A stretch of DNA of 64,000 nt from Haloarcula hispanica ATCC 33960 (GTDB lineage: Archaea; Halobacteriota; Halobacteria; Halobacteriales; Haloarculaceae), in contig NC_015948.1 in assembly GCF_000223905.1 (NCBI RefSeq), positions 1,116,001 to 1,180,000 of the forward strand. The letters are read 5' to 3'. A program made the position numbers and the translations under genes. Below, piece after piece: positions 17,405-26,476 of the stretch. Below the pieces are notes generated by a model. It was not told the DNA's origin. It saw only the letters and a list, made by a program, of their open reading frames with translations, and made no database searches. Positions within the stretch are counted from its first letter, which is position 1; the number at the start of each line of letters is the position of its first letter.

Positions 17405-17680
17405 ATGTATGACCTGACTGGATTCCAGCGGGACCTGCTGTACGTCATTGCAGGCCTTGACGAGCCCCACGGGTTAGCGATCAAGGAAGAACTCGAAAAC
17501 TACTACGAGAGCGAAGTCAACCACGGCCGACTGTATCCGAACCTTGACACGCTCGTCGAAAAGGCGCTTATCGAGAAGGGCGAACGCGACCGCCGAACGA
17601 ACTTTTACACGCTGACCAAGCGCGGCCAGCGCGAACTCGACGCCCGGAAAGAGTGGGAAGCGCAGTACGTTTCGGCATAG
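17405..17680 (+). CDS. PadR-family transcriptional regulator
   Basis: Short winged-helix protein of 91 residues: LTGFQRDLLYVIAGLDEPHGLAIKEELENYY then VNHGRLYPNLDTLVEKALIEKGERDRRTNFYTLTKRGQRELD, the PadR pattern, with the conserved GRLYPNLDTL recognition helix. It lacks the C-terminal dimerisation helix of larger PadR proteins, as is normal for the haloarchaeal branch. A thioesterase gene follows 57 bases downstream on the same strand without an evident promoter of its own, so the two may be cotranscribed. Confidence 0.87.
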   Translation: MYDLTGFQRDLLYVIAGLDEPHGLAIKEELENYYESEVNHGRLYPNLDTLVEKALIEKGERDRRTNFYTLTKRGQRELDARKEWEAQYVSA

Positions 17681-17737
17681 CCACGTTTTCGACGCCCGTC
17701 CGACAGACTCAACCCAGGTGCTGGCCAACCTCGCGCC

Positions 17738-18181
17738 ATGCCGACGGTACTGGAAACCTATATCGAGAACCGCTGGATGGTTCAGCCCAACCACTCGAAC
17801 CACCTGGGTTCGACTCACGGAGGGAACGTACTGAAGTGGATGGACGAACTCGGGGCGATGTCGGCGATGCGCTTTGCCGGCGAGACCTGCGTCACCGCGC
17901 GGATGGACCAGGTGAACTTCAAACGGCCGATACCTGTCGGTGACACAGCTCTCATTGAAGCGTTCGTCTACGACACGGGCGAAACGAGTGTCAAAGTTCG
18001 ACTTCGAGTCGCCCGAGAGAACCTCAGAACCGGCGAGACTGAGTCGACAGCGGAGTCGTACTCGGTGTACGTCGCGGTCGACGAGGACAGGGACCCGGTT
18101 CCCGTTCCCGACGTGACGGCCGAGACTGACCGCGGGGAACGACTGCGACAGCGCGCCCTCGACGGGGAAGCGAACCGCTGA
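17738..18181 (+). CDS. Acyl-CoA thioesterase, hotdog fold
   Basis: Hydrolyses acyl-CoA esters. STHGGNVLKWMDELGAMSAMRFAG (around residues 30-55) is the catalytic Asp-containing segment of YciA/Acot-type enzymes, followed by CVTARMDQVNFKRPIPVGDTALIEAFV and VKVRLRVARENLRTGE. 147 residues is a single hotdog domain. The acyl specificity is not evident. Placed after a PadR regulator. Confidence 0.88.
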   Translation: MPTVLETYIENRWMVQPNHSNHLGSTHGGNVLKWMDELGAMSAMRFAGETCVTARMDQVNFKRPIPVGDTALIEAFVYDTGETSVKVRLRVARENLRTGETESTAESYSVYVAVDEDRDPVPVPDVTAETDRGERLRQRALDGEANR

Positions 18182-18262
18182 TACTGTCTGCTGTACTCAC
18201 GCAATGGATATTGCCACCTCGGAGTGACGACGACCGTCAGAGAGACAGCCAACAGTACGACC

Positions 18263-18268
18263 TTTATT
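18263..18268 (+). promoter_or_regulatory. TATA box of the 151-residue ORF
   Basis: TTTATT centred 27 bases before the ATG at 18292; suits a leaderless transcript. Confidence 0.45.
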
Positions 18269-18291
18269 CCGCTCCGCTGCCAACCACGACT

Positions 18292-18747
18292 ATGACACTG
18301 GATGTCGAGACGCCGGAACGGCCGGAACTGTCCACCGGCGTCGCTGCCGACGAGTACGACGACGCCGAAGTACAGGGCGACGAATACCGGCGCGAGGAGC
18401 TCGCCGCGGCCCTCGACGACGGCGCGTGGGCGGAGGCCTTCGAGGAGTGGGCCGCGGACGCGTCGCTCGATGCCGACCAGTGGGCCATCGTCACGGATCT
18501 AGGCCTCATCGAGGAGTTCGATTTCTTCTGGGACTCCTTCGCGGGCCGTGTCGGCTACCATGCCCCGGGCTTGCCCGAGGACTGGCGTGAACGGGAGATT
18601 CACCCGGACATCGACTCCTGGGGCACTGTCTCAGGTATCAACGCCGGACTGACCGAGTTCGGACAGGTCGTCTGTGAGGTGCTGGCCGACGAGTACATCG
18701 ACTGGGAAGCGGAGGAAGTCGGTGCGGACGACCTCCCGGACTTTTGA
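18292..18747 (+). CDS. Conserved haloarchaeal hypothetical protein, acidic
   Basis: A 151-residue, very acidic soluble protein (MTLDVETPERPELSTGVAAD...). Aromatic-rich middle section DFFWDSFAGRVGYHAPGLPEDW and the C-terminus DEYIDWEAEEVGADDLPDF. No membrane helix, cysteine pair or catalytic motif is seen. The start at 18292 is favoured by TATA spacing over an upstream in-frame ATG at 18211. Family not recognised. Confidence 0.72.
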   Translation: MTLDVETPERPELSTGVAADEYDDAEVQGDEYRREELAAALDDGAWAEAFEEWAADASLDADQWAIVTDLGLIEEFDFFWDSFAGRVGYHAPGLPEDWREREIHPDIDSWGTVSGINAGLTEFGQVVCEVLADEYIDWEAEEVGADDLPDF

Positions 18748-18877
18748 GCGTCGTATCGTTTGCACTACCCGGGAGTCAGTGTCGGTACAGCACACCCACG
18801 GCGTCGGTTGCGAATCGCTTCGGACAGCCCGGTCAGGGACCGGCAGCCTGATAACGACCCACGCGCTTGCACCAGAT

Positions 18878-19057
18878 ATGGCTGAAATCGTCACCCCACG
18901 CAAACGCGAGTGTGAGCGGTGTGGGCGGGTCGACGAGTGGGACCCAGAACAACACAGTTGGCGCATCGTCACCGACGACGACACCAAGCAGTCCGGTGAC
19001 CCGCACTGCCTCCACGAGTGGGACATCAACGGCACGTTCAATCCGCTAGCCGAGTGA
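18878..19057 (+). CDS. HEWD-motif small zinc-ribbon-like protein
   Basis: 59 residues, starting MAEIVTPRKRECERCGRVDEW. A CxxC pair (C12, C15) and a C-terminal C44-L-H46-E-W-D make a probable metal site; the HEWD tetrapeptide names a haloarchaeal small-protein family of unknown function. The true start is at 18878; the longer frame beginning at 18674 overlaps the previous gene and is not protein-like. A T6 run follows the stop at 19079-19084. Confidence 0.78.
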   Translation: MAEIVTPRKRECERCGRVDEWDPEQHSWRIVTDDDTKQSGDPHCLHEWDINGTFNPLAE

Positions 19058-19078
19058 GCGCGGTACCGCTGCTGTCGG

Positions 19079-19084
19079 TTTTTT
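19079..19084 (+). terminator. T6 run after the HEWD gene
   Basis: Six T preceded by GC-rich GCTGCTGTCGG; likely terminator facing the convergent aglB. Confidence 0.45.
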
Positions 19085-19190
19085 CGCGAGCATGGACCAC
19101 TGCTAGAACGCGGCCCGTCGACGAAATCCTGTAAAAATTCTCAGTTGGACCGAACAGTCGGCCTGACGGTGACTGACCGCTGGGACTCCG

Positions 19191-22016
19191 TTATGCGCCC
19201 GCTTCAGCCGCGTCCTCGGTCATCGGGGTGCGCGATTCACCGCTGGTCTCGTCGCCCTGCTGAATCGTTATCGGCTCCAGTTCGACGGTTGCGGCGGAGT
19301 CGTCCTCGCCGATGACCTGTCCTTCGGTCACCTCGGTCGTGCCGGTAAAGCCGGTCCGGTTCCCGTCGTTGGTCCCGATTGCTGTGAACTGGTACTGAGT
19401 CTCGGCACGGACGCTCACGTTCGTGTAGCCCTCGTCGGTCCCCCAGTCGTCGTATCCGGTAGTCGAGTAGGGAACGGTCATCTCGAAGTTCCCGTTCTGG
19501 TCGGTCTGGGTCCGCTGGCGGTAGACGAACGTCTTGTTCGTGGCCGGGTTACGCATCTCCACGGCGGTCCGCACTGTCGTGTTCGCCGGTCCAGTCCCTT
19601 CGACCGTCGCACCGGGGACGCGCTCGAATATCTTCGTCCAGGCCGAGTGCCGGTACTGCGAAGTGTCTGGGAACGCCTCGGTCTCACTGGACCCAACCAG
19701 GCGGTAGTGCTCCATCGCCGGAACCCGCTCGGGTGGAGCGCCACCGTACCCACCGAGTTGTGAGGTCGTGTCCTGTTCGACGTACTGACGGGCTTCCTCC
19801 ATGCTCTGGAACTGGCGAACGATCTGTCCCTGCCGCTGGCCCTCCGGTTCCTCTTCGTTGGTCGGCGCACCACGGTACTGGCCTCCTTGGCGAGTCTCCT
19901 TGTTCTCCCAGTCGATGACAATCGGTTGCGGCTCCGCGGCACTGCCGTGGAACCGGTACAGCCGAGTGACCATCGTCTCGTAGTAGGCCTGCTGCTGGAA
20001 CGTCACCTGCTGGACACCGCCGCCCCGAGACTGGACGTACATTCGACTGTAGAAGTCACTGGCCTGCACCCCGTCGACGAATGCCGATGGAGCGAAAAAC
20101 TTGCCACGGTAGGGGTCGTTCCCGTTCGTCTCGACCATCCGCCAGTCGACGGCCACGTACCGCGTCTTCGCGTCATCCTCGTCTGTGCTGTCGAGGACAT
20201 CGTTCGCCCGCGTTTCGTTCTGTGCAACTAGGAACGGGGCAGCCGTGTCCGTTCCCTGCTGGAAGGGGTTCGCATTCGGGACGCGCTCGGCCCTGGTAGT
20301 AATCCAGTGCCCGTAGTCCCACCACGACAGGACGCCGTACTGCCCTTCCTGATAGTCGAAGTCCTCCTGTTGATCATAGGTACCGTAGTAATCGAGCGTC
20401 GCGTCGCCACCGGAGCCGTACGCGCCCTCCGCAGGCGTGTTCCCTTCCATCCACTGCAGGCTCTCGTCCCAGCCCTGAATAGCCGGTCCGGGACCGGTCT
20501 TGCCAGCCTCGACCGGCGATGTCGTACCAAAGGCGAACAGCGGGACGACGATGACGAGGAGTACCGCGAGAATTGTTATGACCTGATAGTATTCGATCCC
20601 GTCGTCGGCACTGAAATCGAACCAGAGTATAAACCGACCGACGACCATCCCTGACAGCACTGCGATTGGCGCAGCGATATAGTACGCGAACCGCTGCTGG
20701 GTGAACGTAGCAAGCAGAATGAACAGCGCCCAGACGACGACGAGTAGCTCTTCGGCGGGGGCGTCGTCGGAGAGGAGCTGCTTTCCGAGCAAAAACAGGC
20801 CACCGATCGCCGCAACGATGACAGCGAAGCCGTGTGCGTTAAACAGAACGCCGGCGTCCCGCAGTGGGGCCGCTTCGCCGACGGTGCTGGCCGTTTCGCT
20901 GATGGAGAATCCGATGACCCGCATTACGTTTCGCGTAAAGAATTCCCACAGAGTAGGGGTCAAGACGGCCATCAGGACAGCCCCGATAGCGAGAATCCCG
21001 AACACGGTCGCAGGGTACACGTACCGGCCGTACTCGCGCTGCTCCATGAATCGGGCCAGCCATGCCATGAACACGCAGCCGAGGCCAACGGCCAGTGCCA
21101 GTCCCGGCTGTAGCAGCGACTGAGAGGTCGCTGTGATTTCAAGGACGGTGATTCGAGACGCGCTCACTACAGCGGTAGTTATCATCGTGATTGCGCCCGC
21201 GATGGCCGTGTGTTCCGGGCTGCTGTCGTGAACATACTCCAGACACAACCGGAGCAGGAAGAAGACACCGAGAATCCCGAGAAGGAGTACACCCGGCGGC
21301 CAAACCCAGAGATACAGGGCAATCGCCACACCGGCCAGCATGGACCAACTGATGGTGTCCCGCAATGCATCGATATCTCGCTCAAGGAACTGCTCGTAGA
21401 TCGGCTTGTCCCGCGCGGCGACGCTGACAGCCACCATGACTCCGAGGACACCGAGTACCTGAAAGAGCGCTTCAGCGACGTGGTGGTCGGAGAAACCGAC
21501 GAGGCTCCGTTGCAGGAGCCACCCCGTCGAGAATGCCATCACAGTAACTGCAGTTACACCGCCGAGGCGGCCGCCGAGTCGCCGTCCGATGAGGTACGTC
21601 GGAATCGCAACGAGTGTTCCGAACACGGCTGGCGCGAACAGGACCGTCATCGCGACCGTCTGGTCGCTGGGTGAACCCAGACCGATAATCAGGGCCACTG
21701 TCGCGATGATCTGGTCGAACAGCGTCCCGAACTGCCCGTTACTGGTTCCGTATGGGAAATTCGTCCAGGGGTCGAACGGCATCGTCGAGGGCCAGTTCTG
21801 GACCACGTACTGCGTCGAACGGTAGTGGTACCAGGCGTCGTTCCCGCTGAAGAGCACCTCGCCGTCAACGATAAAGTTCTGCCAACTCCGGACACGATTC
21901 CACAGCATGAACCCGAGCAGTACCAGGAGGACCGGAACGTGGTACCAGCGCTCGGCCCACTCCAGGGCGGACTCGAGTTCGGGGTTGTCGTCAAGATAGC
22001 CCCGTGATTGACTCAT
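19191..22016 (-). CDS. aglB: Archaeal oligosaccharyltransferase (STT3/AglB)
   Basis: Transfers the dolichol-phosphate-linked glycan to Asn of N-x-S/T sequons in S-layer and other exported proteins. The start at 22016 (MSQSRGYLDDNPELES) gives 941 residues; the longer frame upstream is unlikely. An acidic N-terminal cap is followed by a GND region (SGNDAWYHYRSTQY) with the first catalytic Asp in the external loop, then about 13 membrane helices to residue 520. The catalytic WWDYGHW is at 565-571 in the soluble domain. The last 250 residues are a beta-rich extracytoplasmic domain. It shares a 57-base divergent promoter region with the aglG-like gene. Confidence 0.96.
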   Translation of the reverse strand: MSQSRGYLDDNPELESALEWAERWYHVPVLLVLLGFMLWNRVRSWQNFIVDGEVLFSGNDAWYHYRSTQYVVQNWPSTMPFDPWTNFPYGTSNGQFGTLFDQIIATVALIIGLGSPSDQTVAMTVLFAPAVFGTLVAIPTYLIGRRLGGRLGGVTAVTVMAFSTGWLLQRSLVGFSDHHVAEALFQVLGVLGVMVAVSVAARDKPIYEQFLERDIDALRDTISWSMLAGVAIALYLWVWPPGVLLLGILGVFFLLRLCLEYVHDSSPEHTAIAGAITMITTAVVSASRITVLEITATSQSLLQPGLALAVGLGCVFMAWLARFMEQREYGRYVYPATVFGILAIGAVLMAVLTPTLWEFFTRNVMRVIGFSISETASTVGEAAPLRDAGVLFNAHGFAVIVAAIGGLFLLGKQLLSDDAPAEELLVVVWALFILLATFTQQRFAYYIAAPIAVLSGMVVGRFILWFDFSADDGIEYYQVITILAVLLVIVVPLFAFGTTSPVEAGKTGPGPAIQGWDESLQWMEGNTPAEGAYGSGGDATLDYYGTYDQQEDFDYQEGQYGVLSWWDYGHWITTRAERVPNANPFQQGTDTAAPFLVAQNETRANDVLDSTDEDDAKTRYVAVDWRMVETNGNDPYRGKFFAPSAFVDGVQASDFYSRMYVQSRGGGVQQVTFQQQAYYETMVTRLYRFHGSAAEPQPIVIDWENKETRQGGQYRGAPTNEEEPEGQRQGQIVRQFQSMEEARQYVEQDTTSQLGGYGGAPPERVPAMEHYRLVGSSETEAFPDTSQYRHSAWTKIFERVPGATVEGTGPANTTVRTAVEMRNPATNKTFVYRQRTQTDQNGNFEMTVPYSTTGYDDWGTDEGYTNVSVRAETQYQFTAIGTNDGNRTGFTGTTEVTEGQVIGEDDSAATVELEPITIQQGDETSGESRTPMTEDAAEAGA

Positions 22017-22040
22017 TGCACGGAAAAACTGCCAAGGCGC

Positions 22041-22053
22041 GCATAAGCCTTTT
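22041..22053. promoter_or_regulatory. Shared divergent promoter of aglB and the aglG-like gene
   Basis: GCATAAGCCTTTT lies 28 bases before the ATG at 22074 on the plus strand, and its complement (CTTATGC) about 28 bases before the ATG of aglB on the minus strand, so the two TATA boxes overlap in the 57-base gap. Confidence 0.5.
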
Positions 22054-22073
22054 GACCTCTGTGCGAGCGCAGG

Positions 22074-23048
22074 ATGGAAACGCCTAACAGCACCGGTGGC
22101 ACACCACCGACCATGCGAGTCTCGGTCGTGCTCTGTACGCACACGATGGAGCGGTACGACGACTGCCGGGCGGCGGCCGAGAGTGTCTTAGCCCAGACCT
22201 ACGACGACGTGGAACTCGTACTGGTCTCGGATGGTAACCAAGAAGTGTACGAACAGTACGACTCTGACTACGGCGACCGGGACGCTGTCATGACTCACTG
22301 CAACGATGCAAACGTCGGACTGCTAGAGAGCCGGAACAACGGGGCCGGAGTCGCCACCGGTGACGTAGTCGCGTTCATCGACGACGACGCAATCGCCGAT
22401 GAAGAGTGGGTCGCGGCGCTAGTCGATGCCTACGAACGACACGACGCCCTCGCGGTCGGCGGCCGAATGACGCCGGCGTGGGTCGCCGGCAAACCGAGCT
22501 TTCTCCCCGAGGAGTTCTACTGGCTCATCGGCGTCACCCACCGTGGCTTTGGCCCGAATGGCGACCCCGACGAACCCGGCGTCGTCCGCAACACCTTCGG
22601 CTCGAACATCTCCTTCGACCGGGACGTGTTCCTTGAACTGGGCGGCTTCGACGACGATATCGGCGGCCGCCAGGGCGAGAAGAACCTCCAGGGCGGGGAG
22701 ACGGAACTCTGTGCGCGCTTGCGAACGGAATACGACGAGGGAGTGTACTACACCCCGGACGCGCTCGTCGCGCACAAGATATTCGACTACCGAACCGACC
22801 CCGGGTGGCTCGTCGACCGCGCGTTCTGGCAGGGGTACTCGAAGCGCGGCATGGAGGTGTTTGTACCGGAATCGACCGGCGAGGAGTCCGATTTCCTCAG
22901 CGACCTCCTGTTTCGGTTCCTCCCGTTACGTCTCCGTGGACTCGTCGAATCTCCGTCGCTCGGCGCAGTCCTGCAGCTGGTCTTCCTGTTTCTTCTCACC
23001 AGCAGTGTCGGCGTGGGATACCTTTACGGAATGTACGTCTGGAGATAG
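22074..23048 (+). CDS. aglG: GT2 glycosyltransferase, AglG-like
   Basis: Inverting GT-A enzyme adding a sugar, probably a hexuronic acid, to dolichol-phosphate glycan on the cytoplasmic side. VSVVLCTHTMERYDDCRAAAESVLAQTYDDVELVLVSDGN is nearly diagnostic of AglG/AglI proteins; DVVAFIDDDAIADEEW carries the DxD metal motif, and GGETELCARL the acceptor-site Glu. A C-terminal helix (LGAVLQLVFLFLLTSSVGVGYLYGMY) anchors it in the membrane. The ATG at 22074 is used because of TATA spacing; MRVSVVL at 22113 is the alternative. AglG assignment is by resemblance, not by tree. Confidence 0.8.
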   Translation: METPNSTGGTPPTMRVSVVLCTHTMERYDDCRAAAESVLAQTYDDVELVLVSDGNQEVYEQYDSDYGDRDAVMTHCNDANVGLLESRNNGAGVATGDVVAFIDDDAIADEEWVAALVDAYERHDALAVGGRMTPAWVAGKPSFLPEEFYWLIGVTHRGFGPNGDPDEPGVVRNTFGSNISFDRDVFLELGGFDDDIGGRQGEKNLQGGETELCARLRTEYDEGVYYTPDALVAHKIFDYRTDPGWLVDRAFWQGYSKRGMEVFVPESTGEESDFLSDLLFRFLPLRLRGLVESPSLGAVLQLVFLFLLTSSVGVGYLYGMYVWR

Positions 23049-23072
23049 CACTGACCGGTCTACAGTACGACG

Positions 23073-24176
23073 TTACTCAACGTATCCAAGGTCCTGAAGT
23101 CGCTCTTGGACCTCTTCTGCCTGTTCGTTCCTTTTGACATGGGTATCAGTACCTGCTTCCGTCATCGATACACGTCCATCGGTGCTGGTAACGGTGTAGT
23201 CGTTGGTTGCGAGTCGGAGTGAAGCCGTATTGTGCCAGGGCGCAATTGTCAGCGTATACGACCTGGATTCTGATCGAATATCGATACCGTTCCACTCCTC
23301 GGGCGGATCTATGCCGGCTTGAGTAGCGATCATCGGCCCAATGTCGAGGAGACTACACCGATCTCCAGTAAGCGAAATATCGTTGCTGACAATGGGAACG
23401 GTGACCAGCTTATCGGCTGTTCGCCTGCGCTGTGGTTGATGATAGTAGTACCCCTCTTCCCCGAATTCATCGCCGTGATCTGAGGTGAATATGAACGTCG
23501 GATCACCATCGAGATCCATCAAAAGATCTTCAATGACGGTATCGACTCTTGAGAGGGCATTTTTATAGGCCGATGTAATCTCTTGGTGTTCGGAATCCTT
23601 GAGCGAGGACGGTGAAAACAAGGCTTTCCTATCGAGTGACCTCGAAATGGCGTCATCACCACGGCCATATGGCCGATGGCTACCCATTAAATGCACCCAC
23701 ATGAACCGAGGCCCAGTAGCTTCGTTGAACTGCTCTATTGCTTGCTCGACAACCGCTTTATCAGTCGGAAGATCGGACATTTTCGCATGTGGCGGAAAGA
23801 AGCGATGGTAGACTTTTCGAAGAAGATCAAACTGCCCGAGAATCTCCCGTCGGTTGCTGCCGCGATTGCCTGCATCAACGAAATTCTCGTACTTATCGAA
23901 CCCCTGATTGAAATTGAACACTTCGTCAAGTTGTGGGCTCGGAGCTAGACCGATTGTCGTGTACCCGGCGTTCGACATGACTTCGGGTATTGTTGGTCCA
24001 GCTACAGCCGACTTCATCGTTGCCTGGTACTGACTAGACAGGAGGCCTGCTAGACTCGGCCTGGTGTAATGGCCGACTGTCGTTCCCGATTGTGTTGGGA
24101 ATCCCGAAAGAAACTCCATCTCTTCGATGTAGTCATACCGGACCGAATCAGCTGTAATCAGCACGATATCGTTCAT
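23073..24176 (-). CDS. Alkaline phosphatase/sulfatase-superfamily protein
   Basis: N-terminal NDIVLITADSVRYDYIEEM gives the first metal Asp; FTSDHGDEFGEEGYYYH near residue 240 gives the DH metal pair. The nucleophile segment is GHYTRPSLAGLLSS, with Thr (not Cys) before RPS, so the formylglycine of true sulfatases cannot form here. 367 residues, no signal peptide or membrane helix, hence cytoplasmic. It ends in LQDLGYVE. AT-richer than aglB, in a run with the next two genes. Possible roles are transfer or removal of phosphate- or sulphate-linked groups on glycan precursors; unproven. Confidence 0.8.
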   Translation of the reverse strand: MNDIVLITADSVRYDYIEEMEFLSGFPTQSGTTVGHYTRPSLAGLLSSQYQATMKSAVAGPTIPEVMSNAGYTTIGLAPSPQLDEVFNFNQGFDKYENFVDAGNRGSNRREILGQFDLLRKVYHRFFPPHAKMSDLPTDKAVVEQAIEQFNEATGPRFMWVHLMGSHRPYGRGDDAISRSLDRKALFSPSSLKDSEHQEITSAYKNALSRVDTVIEDLLMDLDGDPTFIFTSDHGDEFGEEGYYYHQPQRRRTADKLVTVPIVSNDISLTGDRCSLLDIGPMIATQAGIDPPEEWNGIDIRSESRSYTLTIAPWHNTASLRLATNDYTVTSTDGRVSMTEAGTDTHVKRNEQAEEVQERLQDLGYVE

Positions 24177-24232
24177 TTACTTGGGATTGACAGTCGGGCA
24201 TTATATCCCTTCTTGAATCAGGTTTCGAAGTT

Positions 24233-25198
24233 TCAGGAACGGAGAGTATGAACGGCATATACGGCGCCACCGATAATATTGTTTATTACTCGGAGAATAA
24301 GCTGCATTACGACTCCGAACGTCAACGCGACACCGTCTCCGACTCCCACCGAAGTGAACAGATATAGATACGCGCTCTCACGCACCCCAAAGCCTTGGAT
24401 TGATATCGGCAAAAAGAGGAAGAGTTCCACTAGTGGAATAAATACAAAAAAGTACACGAGTGGTATCTCAATCCCAAGCCCCAAGGCGACGACGTAGTTG
24501 CTGGCGATCAGTAAGACTCGGAACACGACCGAAAGTAAAAGTGCAATGACCACTGCTCGTTTGGCTTGACGATACTCGTACACTGCAGTGTACAATCTTT
24601 CAGCCCGGTTCCCGATGTCGAGCACTTGTATGTCAAAAATCGTTGTTTCTAGGACTGGACGTAACAGGTCAGTAAATAGCAATAGTGGTATCGTAATTAT
24701 CCCGACCGCACAGCCGAGGAGTACCATATCTGCGATCCGAGTCGGAACTAGTTCGTAGCCAAATGCGACCGCAACCAAAACGATACACAAGATCGAGTAG
24801 AGGCCAGCAATCCGCTCAATCACGACAGAAGAAACTGATGCGGATCCGTCGTTTGTATCCGCATAGAGGTAGTACATCCGTGCAGTGTCTCCACCGATAA
24901 TTGATGGGAGGAACGCATTGAAGAACTGGCCGATGTAGTAATAAACCCAAGCGGTGAGGAGCGTTAATTTTATACCTTTCACAGAAAGCAGAACTCGCCA
25001 CTTCCAAGCGCTGAGGCCGACACCAAGAACACTTAGTCCAACAGCGATAATTAGTGTGACTGGCTCAAGCGTTTGGAGATGTTCAATGAGTGTGTCGAAT
25101 CCGACTCTACTGATCACATACCAGAGTAGTATTACACTGATAGAAACGCGAAGCAAAGCCGAGAGGATGCTACGGATGTCTGTGTTTCTTCTTGACAT
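24233..25198 (-). CDS. UPF0104 / lysylphosphatidylglycerol synthase-type membrane protein (AglD C-terminal half-like)
   Basis: 321 residues with about eight membrane helices: VSISVILLWYVISRVGF, LIIAVGLSVLGVGLSAWKWRVLL, then the family signature YYIGQFFNAFLPSIIGGDTARMYYL, and more helices to the C-terminus. In Haloferax AglD, a domain of this type is fused behind a GT2 domain; here the adjacent upstream gene encodes the GT2 part. A flippase or lipid-carrier function is likely. Reads on the minus strand 25 bases after the GT2 gene, so cotranscribed. Confidence 0.8.
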   Translation of the reverse strand: MSRRNTDIRSILSALLRVSISVILLWYVISRVGFDTLIEHLQTLEPVTLIIAVGLSVLGVGLSAWKWRVLLSVKGIKLTLLTAWVYYYIGQFFNAFLPSIIGGDTARMYYLYADTNDGSASVSSVVIERIAGLYSILCIVLVAVAFGYELVPTRIADMVLLGCAVGIITIPLLLFTDLLRPVLETTIFDIQVLDIGNRAERLYTAVYEYRQAKRAVVIALLLSVVFRVLLIASNYVVALGLGIEIPLVYFFVFIPLVELFLFLPISIQGFGVRESAYLYLFTSVGVGDGVALTFGVVMQLILRVINNIIGGAVYAVHTLRS

Positions 25199-25223
25199 AC
25201 TAATACAGGGTGTCAGCTATAGG

Positions 25224-26258
25224 TCACTTGTTTTCCGCGCCACCGCCGATAACTACTTCCACACGGTAGGGGTCTCTCTCAATGTAGTGTAACTTTGTAA
25301 TCATCTCCGCCAGAAATCCGAACATAATCAAAATAAGGCCAAATAGAACGAGTGCAACCGTTAGTACAAGTCGGGGAAGATTTGGCAGTAGCGGGACACC
25401 CAATACGTACTTCGAGAACACTGCATGAATCCCGATTAGCATCCCTATCCCAAACGAAACCAATCCGAACCCACCGAGGAAGTGAACCGGTCGGGTTGAG
25501 TACCGGTTCCAGAATACCTGAAACAAGAGGTCAACAAAGCCCCTTATGAGTCGTTTCGTGCCGTATTTTGAACTGCCCTCCGTCCGGGGGCGATGGTTAA
25601 CTGGGATTTCTGTAATTCTGTAGCCCCGGTTGTACAATTTTGCCGGAATATACCGGTGACCCTCTCCATACAACTCTATTTCGTTAAGAGCATCTGACCG
25701 ATATGCCTTCAGAGTACAACCGAAATCGTGGATATCTGGCCCGGTCCAGCGTGCCATCCGTGTCTGTATCGCGGATGGTATCGTCTTTGTCAACGGGTCG
25801 TTCCGGTCTCGCCGCCAGCCACTGACGCAATCATAGCTATCGGATTCGCTGTCCCCACTTATCAACATATTGAGGAGGTCCGGAATGTCTTGTGGGTCGT
25901 TCTGTCGATCAGCATCAAGAGTTACGATAAATTCGCCAGTTGCTTGTTTGATACCCGCGTTCAAGGCTGCACTTTGTCCAAAGTTGCGGGACAGTAATAA
26001 TCCGAGAACGTTCTCATTGTGTTCTGCCAAGTCACGGATAACGCTCCTAGTACCATCGGTACTACCATCATCAACGATAACGATGTTATATGGCGAAAAT
26101 GCCGGTTCGTCCTGGAATACTGACTGGATTTCCTCGATTAGTGGCTCGACATTATCCACTTCATTGTACGCTGGCAGTACAACGGAGGTTCGAACCTTGT
26201 CATGGTCTTCACCTGTGAATTCACTTGCGTTACCCCGTACGTCCTCTGTCGTCGCCAT
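25224..26258 (-). CDS. Polyprenyl-phosphate GT2 glycosyltransferase (DPM1/GtrB-like)
   Basis: Loads a sugar, probably mannose or glucose, onto dolichol phosphate. TSVVLPAYNEVDNVEPLIEEI and IVIVDDGSTDGTRSVI start the GT-A fold, and VTLDADRQNDPQDIPDLL gives DxD. IPVNHRPRTEGSSKYG is the membrane-interface motif of the DPM family. Two C-terminal helices (FLGGFGLVSFGIGMLIG and LVLTVALVLFGLILIMFGFLAEM) match the GtrB group. 344 residues. It is followed by the UPF0104 gene and preceded by a TATA-like TAATAAACCT at 26291-26300. Confidence 0.86.
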   Translation of the reverse strand: MATTEDVRGNASEFTGEDHDKVRTSVVLPAYNEVDNVEPLIEEIQSVFQDEPAFSPYNIVIVDDGSTDGTRSVIRDLAEHNENVLGLLLSRNFGQSAALNAGIKQATGEFIVTLDADRQNDPQDIPDLLNMLISGDSESDSYDCVSGWRRDRNDPLTKTIPSAIQTRMARWTGPDIHDFGCTLKAYRSDALNEIELYGEGHRYIPAKLYNRGYRITEIPVNHRPRTEGSSKYGTKRLIRGFVDLLFQVFWNRYSTRPVHFLGGFGLVSFGIGMLIGIHAVFSKYVLGVPLLPNLPRLVLTVALVLFGLILIMFGFLAEMITKLHYIERDPYRVEVVIGGGAENK

Positions 26259-26476
26259 TATGTGATGCCGTGACTGTGATTCTTCAAGCAGGTTTATTAA
26301 CAGTTGTCATTCACAGTACTGCCCACGATAGAAATCATATAGAGTCGTTGTATCGGTAGTTGTTAGTAATTGTCTTCTGGGGCTGGAGAAGACTCAGTAA
26401 TCTCAGCACGAAGAACAAGTTATGATAACCATGTGCAGAGGGTACTCTCGTAAAATCGCACAGACTATTACAGTCA

